NCBI GenBank assembly: GCA_036351435.1
Contig: JAZBPA010000171.1
Span: 1-23,899 of the forward strand
From: JAAUQA01 sp036351435
Lineage (GTDB): Bacteria > Pseudomonadota > Gammaproteobacteria > Competibacterales > Competibacteraceae
Direction of reading: 5' to 3'
Length of the DNA: 23,899 nucleotides
This document shows positions 1 through 6,527 of this stretch, in pieces. A model generated the notes under the pieces. It did no database searches and was not told the origin of the DNA. It saw only the letters and a list, made by a program, of their open reading frames with translations. A program made the position numbers and the translations under genes. Position 1 is the first letter of the stretch; each line of letters starts with the position of its first letter.

Positions 1-1
1 C

Positions 2-649
2 ACGAGCAGCTTCACCACGGGAGCGCGTGCGCTCAATCTATCCGCCGCGACCAACGCCAATCTGACGTTCTCCGTGAGCGACACCGATTTCAGTGGCTTC
101 AACCCAACTGGCGGAGACGAGGCGATCAATCTCGGACTCACGTCGACCAGCACCTCAAGTTCCTCGCTCGTTGGCACGATCGCCAACAACACGTTCTCGA
201 ATTCAGGTGGTGCTGTGGGTGTGGATACTCGCGGCGATGGCGTAGCGACGCTCGCTATCCTGGGGAACACAGCGGCGACAAGCATCAACCAAGAAGTCAT
301 CGACATCATCACTGGCCAAGATCCCGGGGATGTGGGCTTCCTCAATCTCACGGCGACTAACAACACACTGGTCAGTCAGAATCGCGATGCATTCTACTTG
401 GAAGCAACAAGAGCCACCACGCTCTGCCTGAACATCCGCGGCAATGACGCCACGCCGGGGACTGGTGACAACGCCTACTTCATCTGGGACCTCACCACCG
501 GACCTGCACAGCTTGAGAGCAGCGCAACCGATTGTGGAGGAGCGGCCTGCGCGAGCGCAGCGGCCCACATCACCAGCAACAATACGGGTACCCCCGTGAA
601 TGTCGATCCGCTCACCTTGATTGCCCCGGGCACATGCCCGACCCCTTGA
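2..649 (+). CDS. C-terminal part of a repetitive, probably beta-helical surface protein (5' truncated)
   Basis: The frame is open from the left edge, so this is the 3' end of a larger gene and the GTG at 74 is only an internal codon. The visible 215 residues are rich in Ser, Thr, Asn, Gly and Ala, with short NN-T-F/L and G-N-T turns (for example around codons for NNTFSNSGG and TATNNTLVSQNRDAF). These are typical of right-handed parallel beta-helix repeats in secreted or surface proteins. Three cysteines sit near the C-terminus, which ends in TCPTP with no obvious membrane anchor. The gene ends 30 bases before the first collar gene on the same strand and may share its transcript. The precise family is not recognised, and passenger or adhesin is an inference from composition. 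Confidence 0.55.
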   Translation, partial: TSSFTTGARALNLSAATNANLTFSVSDTDFSGFNPTGGDEAINLGLTSTSTSSSSLVGTIANNTFSNSGGAVGVDTRGDGVATLAILGNTAATSINQEVIDIITGQDPGDVGFLNLTATNNTLVSQNRDAFYLEATRATTLCLNIRGNDATPGTGDNAYFIWDLTTGPAQLESSATDCGGAACASAAAHITSNNTGTPVNVDPLTLIAPGTCPTP

Positions 650-679
650 TAGACGAACGATAACAAGCAGGAGACGCTG

Positions 680-1198
680 ATGTCCGAACCCTTCCTGGCC
701 GAAGTTCGCATGGTCGGCTTCAACTTCGCACCCAGAGGCTGGGCCTTCTGCGATGGGCAGATTCTGCCGATCAACCAGAACCAGTCGCTCTATTCCTTGC
801 TCGGTACCACCTACGGTGGCGATGGCCGAACCAGCTTTGCGCTGCCTGATCTCCGCGGGCGCGTTCCGATCCATGTAGGCCGAAGTAACGGCGGGGCTGA
901 CCATCGCCTCGGCCAGAAGAGCGGTGAGGAGACCCATACGCTCGCCGTCAACGAGATGCCCAATCACGATCATGTGCTGCAAGCATCGACCACTGATGCC
1001 AACGAATCGAGCCCCGCTGGACACGTACTGGCCCGAAGCGTCACACCAGAAGCCTATCGCGCACCACAAAATCTGGGGGCGATGCATGCCGGAACGGTAA
1101 CAAACGTCGGGGGCGGACAGGCCCACGAGAACATGCAGCCCTATATCGCCGTGAATTTCTGCATTGCGTTACAGGGCCTGTTCCCGTCCCGCAACTAG
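680..1198 (+). CDS. Phage tail collar domain protein (MdpB-like), first of three
   Basis: A 172-residue protein of the phage-tail-collar family (COG4675, often named microcystin-dependent protein). The collar signature GWAFCDGQ is at residues 20-27, followed by the LxxLLGTTYGGDGRTxFxLPDLRGR segment (about 37-61). An HxH motif (HDH) lies at 96-98, and the hydrophobic C-terminal IALQGLFPSRN ends the protein. HxH motifs bind metal in some phage tail-fibre tips; that is family knowledge, not shown here. The ATG at 680 is preceded by AGGAG at 669-673. Two paralogues follow after 10- and 12-base gaps. No capsid, sheath, baseplate or terminase genes are nearby, so a cell-surface or secreted role is as likely as a phage one. 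Confidence 0.88.
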   Translation: MSEPFLAEVRMVGFNFAPRGWAFCDGQILPINQNQSLYSLLGTTYGGDGRTSFALPDLRGRVPIHVGRSNGGADHRLGQKSGEETHTLAVNEMPNHDHVLQASTTDANESSPAGHVLARSVTPEAYRAPQNLGAMHAGTVTNVGGGQAHENMQPYIAVNFCIALQGLFPSRN

Positions 1199-1208
1199 GA
1201 GAATCCAG

Positions 1209-1730
1209 ATGTCAGAACCGTTTGTAGGAGAAATTCGCATGTTCGCGGGCAACTTCGCCCCGCGCGGTTGGGCGTTTTGCGACGGGCAATTGTTGGCAGT
1301 GTCGCAAAACGATGCCTTGTTTTCACTGCTGGGAACGATCTATGGTGGCGACGGACGCACGACCTTCGGCCTGCCGGATACGCGCGGCCGGATTCCGATC
1401 CACGCCGGGCACGGCCCAGGGCTATCTGAACGCCGCCTGGGCAGCAAGGGCGGTGCCGAGAAGGTGACCCTAACCGTGAACCAGCTTCCTTCCCATACGC
1501 ACCCGATGCAGGCTTCTAGCGACCCGGCTACCGGGCCGAATCCTCAGGGTGAAGTCCTATCGGAGACCATCACGGATCGTATCTACCGGTCTGACATACC
1601 GCCGGACAGCAACATGGCCTCGACATCAATCACCAATACCGGTGGCAGCCGCAGCCATACCAATTTGATGCCGTTTTTGTGTGTCCATTTCATCATCGCC
1701 CTTGTCGGCATTTATCCGTCCAGGCACTAA
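1209..1730 (+). CDS. Phage tail collar domain protein (MdpB-like), second of three
   Basis: A 173-residue paralogue of the preceding gene. It begins MSEPFVGEIRMFAGNFAPRGWAFCDGQLL, so the whole N-terminal collar signature is kept, and has an HTH version of the HxH motif in the segment LPSHTHP. The C-terminus is IIALVGIYPSRH. The start at 1209 is preferred over the upstream in-frame codon at 1164 because AGGAG at 1197-1201 stands 7 bases before it, overlapping the stop codon of the previous gene, and because this start matches the two paralogues exactly. The central region after the HxH motif differs most among the three copies and may be the variable, exposed part. Co-transcription with its neighbours is inferred from spacing. 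Confidence 0.88.
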   Translation: MSEPFVGEIRMFAGNFAPRGWAFCDGQLLAVSQNDALFSLLGTIYGGDGRTTFGLPDTRGRIPIHAGHGPGLSERRLGSKGGAEKVTLTVNQLPSHTHPMQASSDPATGPNPQGEVLSETITDRIYRSDIPPDSNMASTSITNTGGSRSHTNLMPFLCVHFIIALVGIYPSRH

Positions 1731-1742
1731 AGGAGTCGAGTC

Positions 1743-2267
1743 ATGTCCGAACCATTTGTTGCCGAGATCCGGATTTTCGCCGGGAACTTCGCGCCGCGCG
1801 GCTGGGCTTTCTGTGACGGCCAACTTTTGCCGGTTTCCCAGAACACCGCGCTGTTTTCGCTGATTGGCACCACCTATGGTGGCGACGGTCGTTCGACCAC
1901 GGCGTTGCCGGATCTTCAAGGTCGTGCGCCCATGCAACCCGGTCGTGGCCCCGGCCTGACCGACCGGCGATTGGGCCAGCGCGGCGGCGTTGAGATGGTG
2001 ACGCTGACTGAAGCCCAGATGCCGAACCATGACCACACCTTGCGTGCCGCTGATCGCAGAGCGGACTCCGGCACACCGGTTGGCCACACGCTGAGCGAAC
2101 CCCGTGACGGAAATCTCTATCAGACAAATACCAGTTCGAACCTGGTACCGATGGCTGATCAGGCGCTTCCCAATACCGGTGGCAGTCAAGCGCACAACAA
2201 TTTACAGCCATTTTTGGTAATGAACTTCATTATCGCGCTGGTCGGGCTGTACCCTTCGCGCAGCTAA
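1743..2267 (+). CDS. Phage tail collar domain protein (MdpB-like), third of three
   Basis: A 174-residue paralogue, by eye closest to the second copy: MSEPFVAEIRIFAGNFAPRGWAFCDG at the N-terminus, YGGDGRSTTALPDLQGR in the middle, HDH metal-type motif in MPNHDHTLRA, and IIALVGLYPSRS at the end. The AGGAG box just upstream of the ATG repeats the arrangement of the other two copies. The segment between the HxH motif and the terminal NTGGS..HNNLQPF is divergent, as in the other copies. The gene is followed by 158 bases of lower-GC sequence before the next gene, so the collar operon may end here. Function is unknown beyond family membership. Confidence 0.88.
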   Translation: MSEPFVAEIRIFAGNFAPRGWAFCDGQLLPVSQNTALFSLIGTTYGGDGRSTTALPDLQGRAPMQPGRGPGLTDRRLGQRGGVEMVTLTEAQMPNHDHTLRAADRRADSGTPVGHTLSEPRDGNLYQTNTSSNLVPMADQALPNTGGSQAHNNLQPFLVMNFIIALVGLYPSRS

Positions 2268-2425
2268 CACTGACTTTGGTGATTAATTGACGCCGATTAG
2301 TGACTCCGCGGGCCGTTCAATTCACCGTCGTATTTTAAGGACCTAGTGATTGTTCGCTCGAAATTTCCGCGTTGCCATGAGCATCTCAGCAGCATTTCAT
2401 CTTAAAAAATATTAGGAGAGTAGCT

Positions 2426-2962
2426 ATGTCGAACAGCAAAAATATCCCCGTCACCCTGCAAGGCAGCTGGGGCGGAGTTCCTATGCTGGTTGTAGGCGAT
2501 CAGAAAATTTATCCTTCGAAAACTAAAGACGTGTACAACTCGTTCTGGTATTGCATTTTGGATTTATCTAATCCCACTGGCCAACCTTTGGTTAATGTGC
2601 TCTCAAACGATACCAATCAACCACCCGCTGAAGTCGTTCCTTATCTTGGCAAAACCGGGTTCTTGTTATGCTTCGCGTTCGTCAATCTGTTGACCGCATA
2701 CATGCCGCAGGGCGCACTTTATCAGTTTTTACGCCAAGTCGGATCTGGCGTGATTCTCCAAAGGGCCGAACAGTTAGTGGAACAGATCGGCTCGAATGTG
2801 TTCGCCACGGTTAGTTATAATTTGGCTGCAACAACCCTGGATACCGACAAGCCCGGGTTCGAGTCCTTGGATTTCTACCATCCTGCGCTCTCACCTTTCC
2901 AATTGATGCCGGTTGATGTGGATGGCAAAGTCACTTACGCGCCGATTGCAGTGGGAAATTGA
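2426..2962 (+). CDS. Hypothetical protein, 178 residues
   Basis: The family is not recognised. The ATG at 2426 has a good Shine-Dalgarno (AGGAGAG at 2413-2419). The protein has no signal peptide or charged N-terminus. It starts with a beta-rich section (VTLQGSWGGVPMLVVGDQKIYP), then a short hydrophobic stretch at about residues 82-92 (GFLLCFAFVNLL), too short and polar-flanked to call a membrane helix with confidence. A helix-like part (LYQFLRQVGSGVILQRAEQLVEQIG) follows, then a Pro/Asp-rich end. The gene looks less GC-rich than the collar genes, and a stem-loop follows its stop. It may be a cargo or partner of the collar proteins, but only its position suggests this. Confidence 0.75.
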   Translation: MSNSKNIPVTLQGSWGGVPMLVVGDQKIYPSKTKDVYNSFWYCILDLSNPTGQPLVNVLSNDTNQPPAEVVPYLGKTGFLLCFAFVNLLTAYMPQGALYQFLRQVGSGVILQRAEQLVEQIGSNVFATVSYNLAATTLDTDKPGFESLDFYHPALSPFQLMPVDVDGKVTYAPIAVGN

Positions 2963-2981
2963 AAGACCGCATCGCCAATTC

Positions 2982-3018
2982 AGCTAGGATGTGATAAGCG
3001 GCGCACTGCATCCTAGCT
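2982..3018 (+). terminator. Stem-loop after the 178-residue hypothetical gene
   Basis: A perfect 10-bp inverted repeat, AGCTAGGATG at 2982-2991 and CATCCTAGCT at 3009-3018, separated by 17 bases. It lies 20 bases after the stop of the upstream gene and just before the GTG start of the glycosyltransferase. Only a poor U tract (TTATT) follows, so it may be a weak or Rho-assisted terminator or an mRNA-stabilising hairpin. Confidence 0.5.
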
Positions 3019-3034
3019 TATTCCAGTCATTCAC

Positions 3035-4252
3035 GTGCAACCCTCCAGCATCGTCGCGGTGACTCATTATCGTTCGGCTACCGGGCTGACTCGGGTCATG
3101 CAATCCATTGTCTACATCCTGCGGCAATGGTACGACATTCACTATGTCGGTATCGGTTACAAAGGACCGATCATCCGTGAGCAGGGACTGACCATTTATC
3201 CTTGTAATCTACACGGCGGTGATGTTTACGGTGCGTATCAGGCGCGGGCGTTAGTTGAACAACAGCAACCGGTGTTCGTGTTACTGCTGAATGATTTGTG
3301 GATGCTACATAACTATGCAGCGTTGTCGTCCTGTCAACCACGCCCACATATCATGGCTTATGTACCGTTAGATGGTCGCATCGTTGATCCCTCTTGGTTT
3401 AAACCCCTTAGTTTCATTGATCAATGGGTGGCCTATAATCACTTTGCCCAGCGCGAGATCGACACCGCTAGGATGACCTTGACTGAACAACCGCAACAAC
3501 CGCTGCGGAAAGTAGCGATAATCCCGCACGGTGTCGATACCCAAGTTTTTTATCCCTTAGAACAGCACGGCGATGCGCGAGCGGTGTTGAAACGGCAGGT
3601 GTTCCCGACGCTCGCGGATGCCGAACCATCATTTGTCGTATTAAATGCCAATCGACCCCAACCGCGTAAACGCATCGATTTGACCATTGCAGGCTTTGCC
3701 CGCTTCGCCCGCAACAAACCGAATACCGTTCGCCTGTGCTTGCATCACGCCATCATGGACGACCGGGAACGGCGACAAATCCTAGACCAAGCTGAACAGT
3801 GCGACATCCGCGCACGGTTGATTCTTAGCCCGGAAGACACCGACCTAAGCAGCGCGGAGGACACCGACCTGAATCGGCTTTACAACGCCTGTGAAGTCGG
3901 GCTGAATACGGCGATGGGCGAAGGTTGGGGGCTGGTCAGCTTCGAACATGCCGCTACAGGTGCCGCGCAAATCGTACCGCGTCATAGCGCTTGCGTGGAA
4001 TTATGGGAAGATCGCGCCGTTTTGGTCGAGCCGGTCAGCCGTGGCATGCCAGCGTTTTCGCCGCTGGAAATGGCAGAGGTATCGGCCCAAGGCGTGGCCG
4101 AGGCGCTGGAATTACTTTATCAAAATACTGAACAACGCACGCAGTTGGCGGATGCGGGGTATCAGTATGTCACGCAGGTTGCTTTCCAGTGGCCGACCAT
4201 TGCCGAGCAGTGGCGAACCTTATTCCAGACGCTTAACCATCAGTCAACATAA
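3035..4252 (+). CDS. GT-B fold glycosyltransferase (GT4-like, group 1)
   Basis: A 405-residue soluble glycosyltransferase that should transfer a sugar from an activated nucleotide donor to an unknown acceptor. The N-terminal Rossmann half includes VTHYRSATGLTRV (9-21). The linker has IIPHGVDTQVFYP (162-174), typical of GT4 enzymes. The C-terminal half has NANRPQPRKRID and the EX7E-type donor-site motif with E296 and E304 (EGWGLVSFE). Length and layout are normal for the group. The start is GTG at 3035 without a clear Shine-Dalgarno; it is chosen because the conserved VAVTHYR strand begins only a few residues later. The stop shares one base with the ATG of the GNAT gene, so the two are translationally coupled. 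A 24-bp imperfect duplication encodes EDTDLSSA then EDTDLNRL at 267-282. Acceptor and pathway are unknown. Confidence 0.85.
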   Translation: MQPSSIVAVTHYRSATGLTRVMQSIVYILRQWYDIHYVGIGYKGPIIREQGLTIYPCNLHGGDVYGAYQARALVEQQQPVFVLLLNDLWMLHNYAALSSCQPRPHIMAYVPLDGRIVDPSWFKPLSFIDQWVAYNHFAQREIDTARMTLTEQPQQPLRKVAIIPHGVDTQVFYPLEQHGDARAVLKRQVFPTLADAEPSFVVLNANRPQPRKRIDLTIAGFARFARNKPNTVRLCLHHAIMDDRERRQILDQAEQCDIRARLILSPEDTDLSSAEDTDLNRLYNACEVGLNTAMGEGWGLVSFEHAATGAAQIVPRHSACVELWEDRAVLVEPVSRGMPAFSPLEMAEVSAQGVAEALELLYQNTEQRTQLADAGYQYVTQVAFQWPTIAEQWRTLFQTLNHQST

Positions 4253-4758
4253 TGCTTGTTTCGACCATCGGGTTTCGCCCTATCCAAGACCACGATCTGC
4301 CTTTTCTGGAAGCCCTCTATGCCAGTACCCGTCAAGACGAAATGGCCGCTACGGGTTGGACCGAGCAGCAGATTGCTGAATTTCTGGCGATGCAGTTCCG
4401 TGCTCAGCATGACCATTATCAGCAACATTACCCCAAGGCGCACTTCGATTTGATTTTGGTCGGCGACGAGCCGGTGGGTCGACTGTATCTGGATGAATGG
4501 GATGATGAATTTCGCTTAATCGACATCGCGCTAATCCCCGCTTATCGCAACCGTGGCTTGGGTACCCGTTTGTTGCGCGATGTACTCGACCGTTCGGAGG
4601 CGGCGGGTAAAGCGGTGCGGATTCATGTGGAGCACTTCAACCCGGCGCTCCGCTGGTATCAGCGACTAGGCTTTTATAAGTTGGAAGATAAAGGGGTTTA
4701 CTGTTTTATGGAATGGAAACCCGGTTGCGATCAACACGCAAGCCAAGTTATGCGCTAA
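4252..4758 (+). CDS. GNAT family N-acetyltransferase
   Basis: A 168-residue acetyltransferase. The acetyl-CoA-binding motif A is visible as IALIPAYRNRGLGTRLLRDV (R-x-x-G-x-G, about residues 98-117), preceded by VGRLYLDEWDDEFRLID. Motif B is NPALRWYQRLGFYKLED near the C-terminus. The start codon overlaps the stop of the glycosyltransferase (TAATG), so the pair probably acts in one pathway or at least is co-translated. The substrate cannot be told from the sequence. Its stop overlaps the stop of the convergent PIN-like gene by three bases. GNAT genes next to collar-type genes are, from memory, a recurring neighbourhood, which would be worth testing. Confidence 0.85.
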   Translation: MLVSTIGFRPIQDHDLPFLEALYASTRQDEMAATGWTEQQIAEFLAMQFRAQHDHYQQHYPKAHFDLILVGDEPVGRLYLDEWDDEFRLIDIALIPAYRNRGLGTRLLRDVLDRSEAAGKAVRIHVEHFNPALRWYQRLGFYKLEDKGVYCFMEWKPGCDQHASQVMR

Positions 4759-5162
4759 GGCAAATAAAGCCTGCCGACACCACGAAGGTTATCCAAATCA
4801 ATGAGATATTCCATTAACCGCTCGGCGACACGGTGTGCATAGTCTCGATTGGCAAGAATGCGGCTGGGTTCGGCAACAGTCAACACAGGGATGCTGTGAG
4901 GGGTATTCTGTTGCTGGATTGTTGCTTCCAAGGAATCCGGCCCTGCTTTATTTCGATTGCCGGTAATCAGTACGATTTGCCGATCTTGGCATAGTTGCCA
5001 AAGCTCCGCGTCACGTGCAGTGTAAGGCATTGCCAGGGTTTCAAACGATTCGACCGAGACGGCAATTTCATTCCATAACTCGCGCCAGTCTCCTGAGTCA
5101 AGAATCCTTAGCAATACCTGTAAGTGCCCCTCAATGTCGTGATCAGCCATGATCGCTGGCAT
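4755..5162 (-). CDS. PIN-like (DUF5615-type) putative toxin or nuclease
   Basis: A 135-residue protein that resembles the small PIN-like proteins paired with DUF433 antitoxins. It has an early acidic patch (ADHDIEGH), then the DAELWQLCQDRQIVLITGNRN block. This corresponds to the D/E-x2-(L/I)-x2-A...G-x-(V/I)-L-(V/I)-T-x-D core of DUF5615, but an Asn replaces the usual Asp after the Thr-Gly, so catalytic competence is uncertain. The start at 5162 is chosen over 5174 and 5150 because GAGG stands 6 bases upstream. It then overlaps the end of the DUF433 gene by 20 bases, typical of antitoxin-toxin pairs with the antitoxin first. The family match is by eye and the toxin role is inferred. Confidence 0.6.
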   Translation of the reverse strand: MPAIMADHDIEGHLQVLLRILDSGDWRELWNEIAVSVESFETLAMPYTARDAELWQLCQDRQIVLITGNRNKAGPDSLEATIQQQNTPHSIPVLTVAEPSRILANRDYAHRVAERLMEYLIDLDNLRGVGRLYLP

Positions 5163-5490
5163 TATTGACCTCATTTAGACGGCGAGATCGAATTTCAGCT
5201 AATTTCGTTTGAAGCTTTCGGCGATTGCGGCTTAATTTTTCCTCAACCTCAGAGGAATATCGAAAATCCTGAGTATGCTTGAGTAAATTTCGGTATTCAT
5301 TCATCACGTCGTCGTGATGTTCCTCTATGTATTGAATGGCCGCTTGAATGTCGTTCGGGGGGAGCCGGAAGAGGCCGGCAATTTGCTCATACCGCCAACC
5401 TTCCTTCCAATAATCAATGACGTCGTAAACCGTGATACGAGTTCCCTCAATTTCAGGGCCCCTACCACGATCAATGATTCTGGTGCTCAT
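5143..5490 (-). CDS. DUF433 domain protein, putative antitoxin
   Basis: A 115-residue protein whose N-terminal half is a DUF433 domain: RGPEIEGTRITVYDVIDYWKEGW, then YEQIAGLFRLPPNDIQAAIQYIEEH, a winged-helix-like fold found in antitoxins of PIN-like toxins. The C-terminal 50 residues are strongly charged and helical (EEKLSRNRRKLQTKLAEIRSRR) and could wrap the toxin or bind DNA. The ATG at 5490 is chosen because GGGAGG stands about 8 bases before it; a longer frame from a TTG at 5541 would start inside the palindromic repeat and lacks a ribosome site. It overlaps the PIN-like gene downstream. Autoregulation is usual for such pairs but no operator was identified. Confidence 0.78.
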   Translation of the reverse strand: MSTRIIDRGRGPEIEGTRITVYDVIDYWKEGWRYEQIAGLFRLPPNDIQAAIQYIEEHHDDVMNEYRNLLKHTQDFRYSSEVEEKLSRNRRKLQTKLAEIRSRRLNEVNNASDHG

Positions 5491-5522
5491 ACTAATATCC
5501 TCCCAAGATTCAGGTTCGCAAA

Positions 5523-5686
5523 CTAAGGCGATTTCTGTCAAAGAAAATACCCGCTTACTGGTCTTTTGATCCGACTTCGGCGTTGCACCAGCAATTGCAT
5601 AGCTCGCTATGCGCCTGCTGCCGCGCCTTGAAGTCAGACCAAAATCCGGCGCAATCCGGTATCTTCTTTTCCGGCAATCGCCTAAG
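5523..5686. repeat. Imperfect palindrome of about 164 bp, MITE-like
   Basis: Both halves of this intergenic stretch are complementary nearly end to end. The outer ends are CTAAGGCGATT (5523-5533) and AATCGCCTAAG (5676-5686), matching at 10 of 11. The next block, AAAGAAAATACC, faces GGTATCTTCTTT. GACTTC (5573-5578) faces GAAGTC (5630-5635), CAGCA faces TGCTG, and the centre GCATAGC-TC-GCTATGC (5597-5612) is perfect. It encodes no protein of useful length. The right end covers the last bases of the DUF6916 gene, including its stop codon. Terminal inverted repeats with a fully foldable body suggest a non-autonomous mobile element; no clear target duplication was seen. Confidence 0.6.
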
Positions 5687-5975
5687 TGAAAACCGCTTCG
5701 TAACAGAGCCCATCAGCTTTCGGTCCCAAGGGCACCAGGAATAATTCCAACGTCCCTAGTCCAGAATTATGCAAGGTATAGATACCCTGATCCAATAGCG
5801 GTTCTCCGGGGGCTTGAAACAACAGAGAGAAAGGCTCCCGCTGTTCATTCCGTGCGTTGCCGAGGCTTTGCACTTCCACCAACCGTACTTCAAACGGCTG
5901 TTCCATGCCGCTATCCAGCCGGAACGCTTGGTTCAAATGCTCAGCCCAGTGTTCTTTTGTCAGGGTTTCCAGCAT
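5682..5975 (-). CDS. DUF6916 domain protein
   Basis: A 97-residue single-domain protein. It reads as a DUF6916 member: MLETLTKEHWAEHLNQAFRL at the start, a central REPFSLLFQAPGEPLLDQGIYTLHN, and a closing LELFLVPLGPKADGLCYEAVF. The fold appears all-beta and there is no signal peptide or membrane helix. The biochemical role of the family is unknown. From memory, DUF6916 genes often sit beside phage-tail-collar genes of the MdpB type, and three of those lie less than 5 kb away here on the other strand, which supports a functional link. The gene follows rimI on the same strand after 37 bases. A weak ribosome site precedes the ATG. Its stop lies inside the terminal repeat of the palindromic element. 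Confidence 0.72.
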   Translation of the reverse strand: MLETLTKEHWAEHLNQAFRLDSGMEQPFEVRLVEVQSLGNARNEQREPFSLLFQAPGEPLLDQGIYTLHNSGLGTLELFLVPLGPKADGLCYEAVFT

Positions 5976-6012
5976 GATGAAAATCCGTTGCTCAGAATGT
6001 TAATGGTATGAA

Positions 6013-6477
6013 TTACAATTCTTTCGCCATCACCAATGCATCTTCGCGGCCCGATGTGGCTGGGTAATAATCCTTCCTGACCCCTACTTCGCAAAAGCCC
6101 GCCCGTTGGTACAAGCTCACTGCTCGTGGATTAGAAGGACGGACTTCCAGGAAAATTGTCATTGCACTGTTGATCCGCGCGACGTCCAGTAAATGGCACA
6201 ACATAGCGCGCGCTAAGCCTTGACCGCACGATTCGGGTCGTACACAGAGATTGAGAATATGCGCCTCGCCTGCACCGACCGATAGGATACCGTAAGCTTC
6301 AATGCGTCCTTGGACCTCTAATATACGACAGCGATAGCCAATCCTCAGGCAGTCGCGGATGATTCCCTCGGTCCAGGGAAAGGGATAAGCCTGTGTTTCA
6401 ATCGCCATCACCTCTGCGAGGTCGAAATGGCCCATCGCCCTGAAACGGCCGGAAAAATTCTCAGGCACAGCGCTCAT
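6013..6477 (-). CDS. rimI: Ribosomal protein S18 alanine N-acetyltransferase
   Basis: A 154-residue GNAT enzyme that acetylates the N-terminal alanine of ribosomal protein S18. RimI features are clear: IETQAYPFPWTEGIIRDCL near residue 26, the acetyl-CoA motif HILNLCVRPESCGQGLARAML, and LEVRPSNPRAVSLYQRAGFCEVGVRKDYYP followed by EDALVMAKEL, which is diagnostic for RimI rather than other GNATs. Length is close to the E. coli enzyme (148). It lies 50 bases downstream of the uracil-DNA glycosylase gene on the same strand, an order familiar in gammaproteobacteria, so it is probably expressed from the same long transcript. Confidence 0.92.
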   Translation of the reverse strand: MSAVPENFSGRFRAMGHFDLAEVMAIETQAYPFPWTEGIIRDCLRIGYRCRILEVQGRIEAYGILSVGAGEAHILNLCVRPESCGQGLARAMLCHLLDVARINSAMTIFLEVRPSNPRAVSLYQRAGFCEVGVRKDYYPATSGREDALVMAKEL

Positions 6478-6527
6478 GGCTTATAGTGATCTGTGGTTAC
6501 TTGATGTTTGGATTATTCGCGGTCGGC

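Noticed and set aside
203..1126. Long open frame of 307 codons on the minus strand
   Set aside because: It lies antisense to the beta-helical gene and the first collar gene, has an Arg/Cys-rich composition typical of a shadow frame, and shows no domain.
1164..1208. Upstream extension of the second collar gene
   Set aside because: It overlaps the end of the first collar gene, and the AGGAG site and paralogue alignment fix the start at 1209.
680..2267. Prophage remnant
   Set aside because: Only collar-domain genes are present; there is no integrase, capsid, terminase, lysis or tail-assembly gene in the window.
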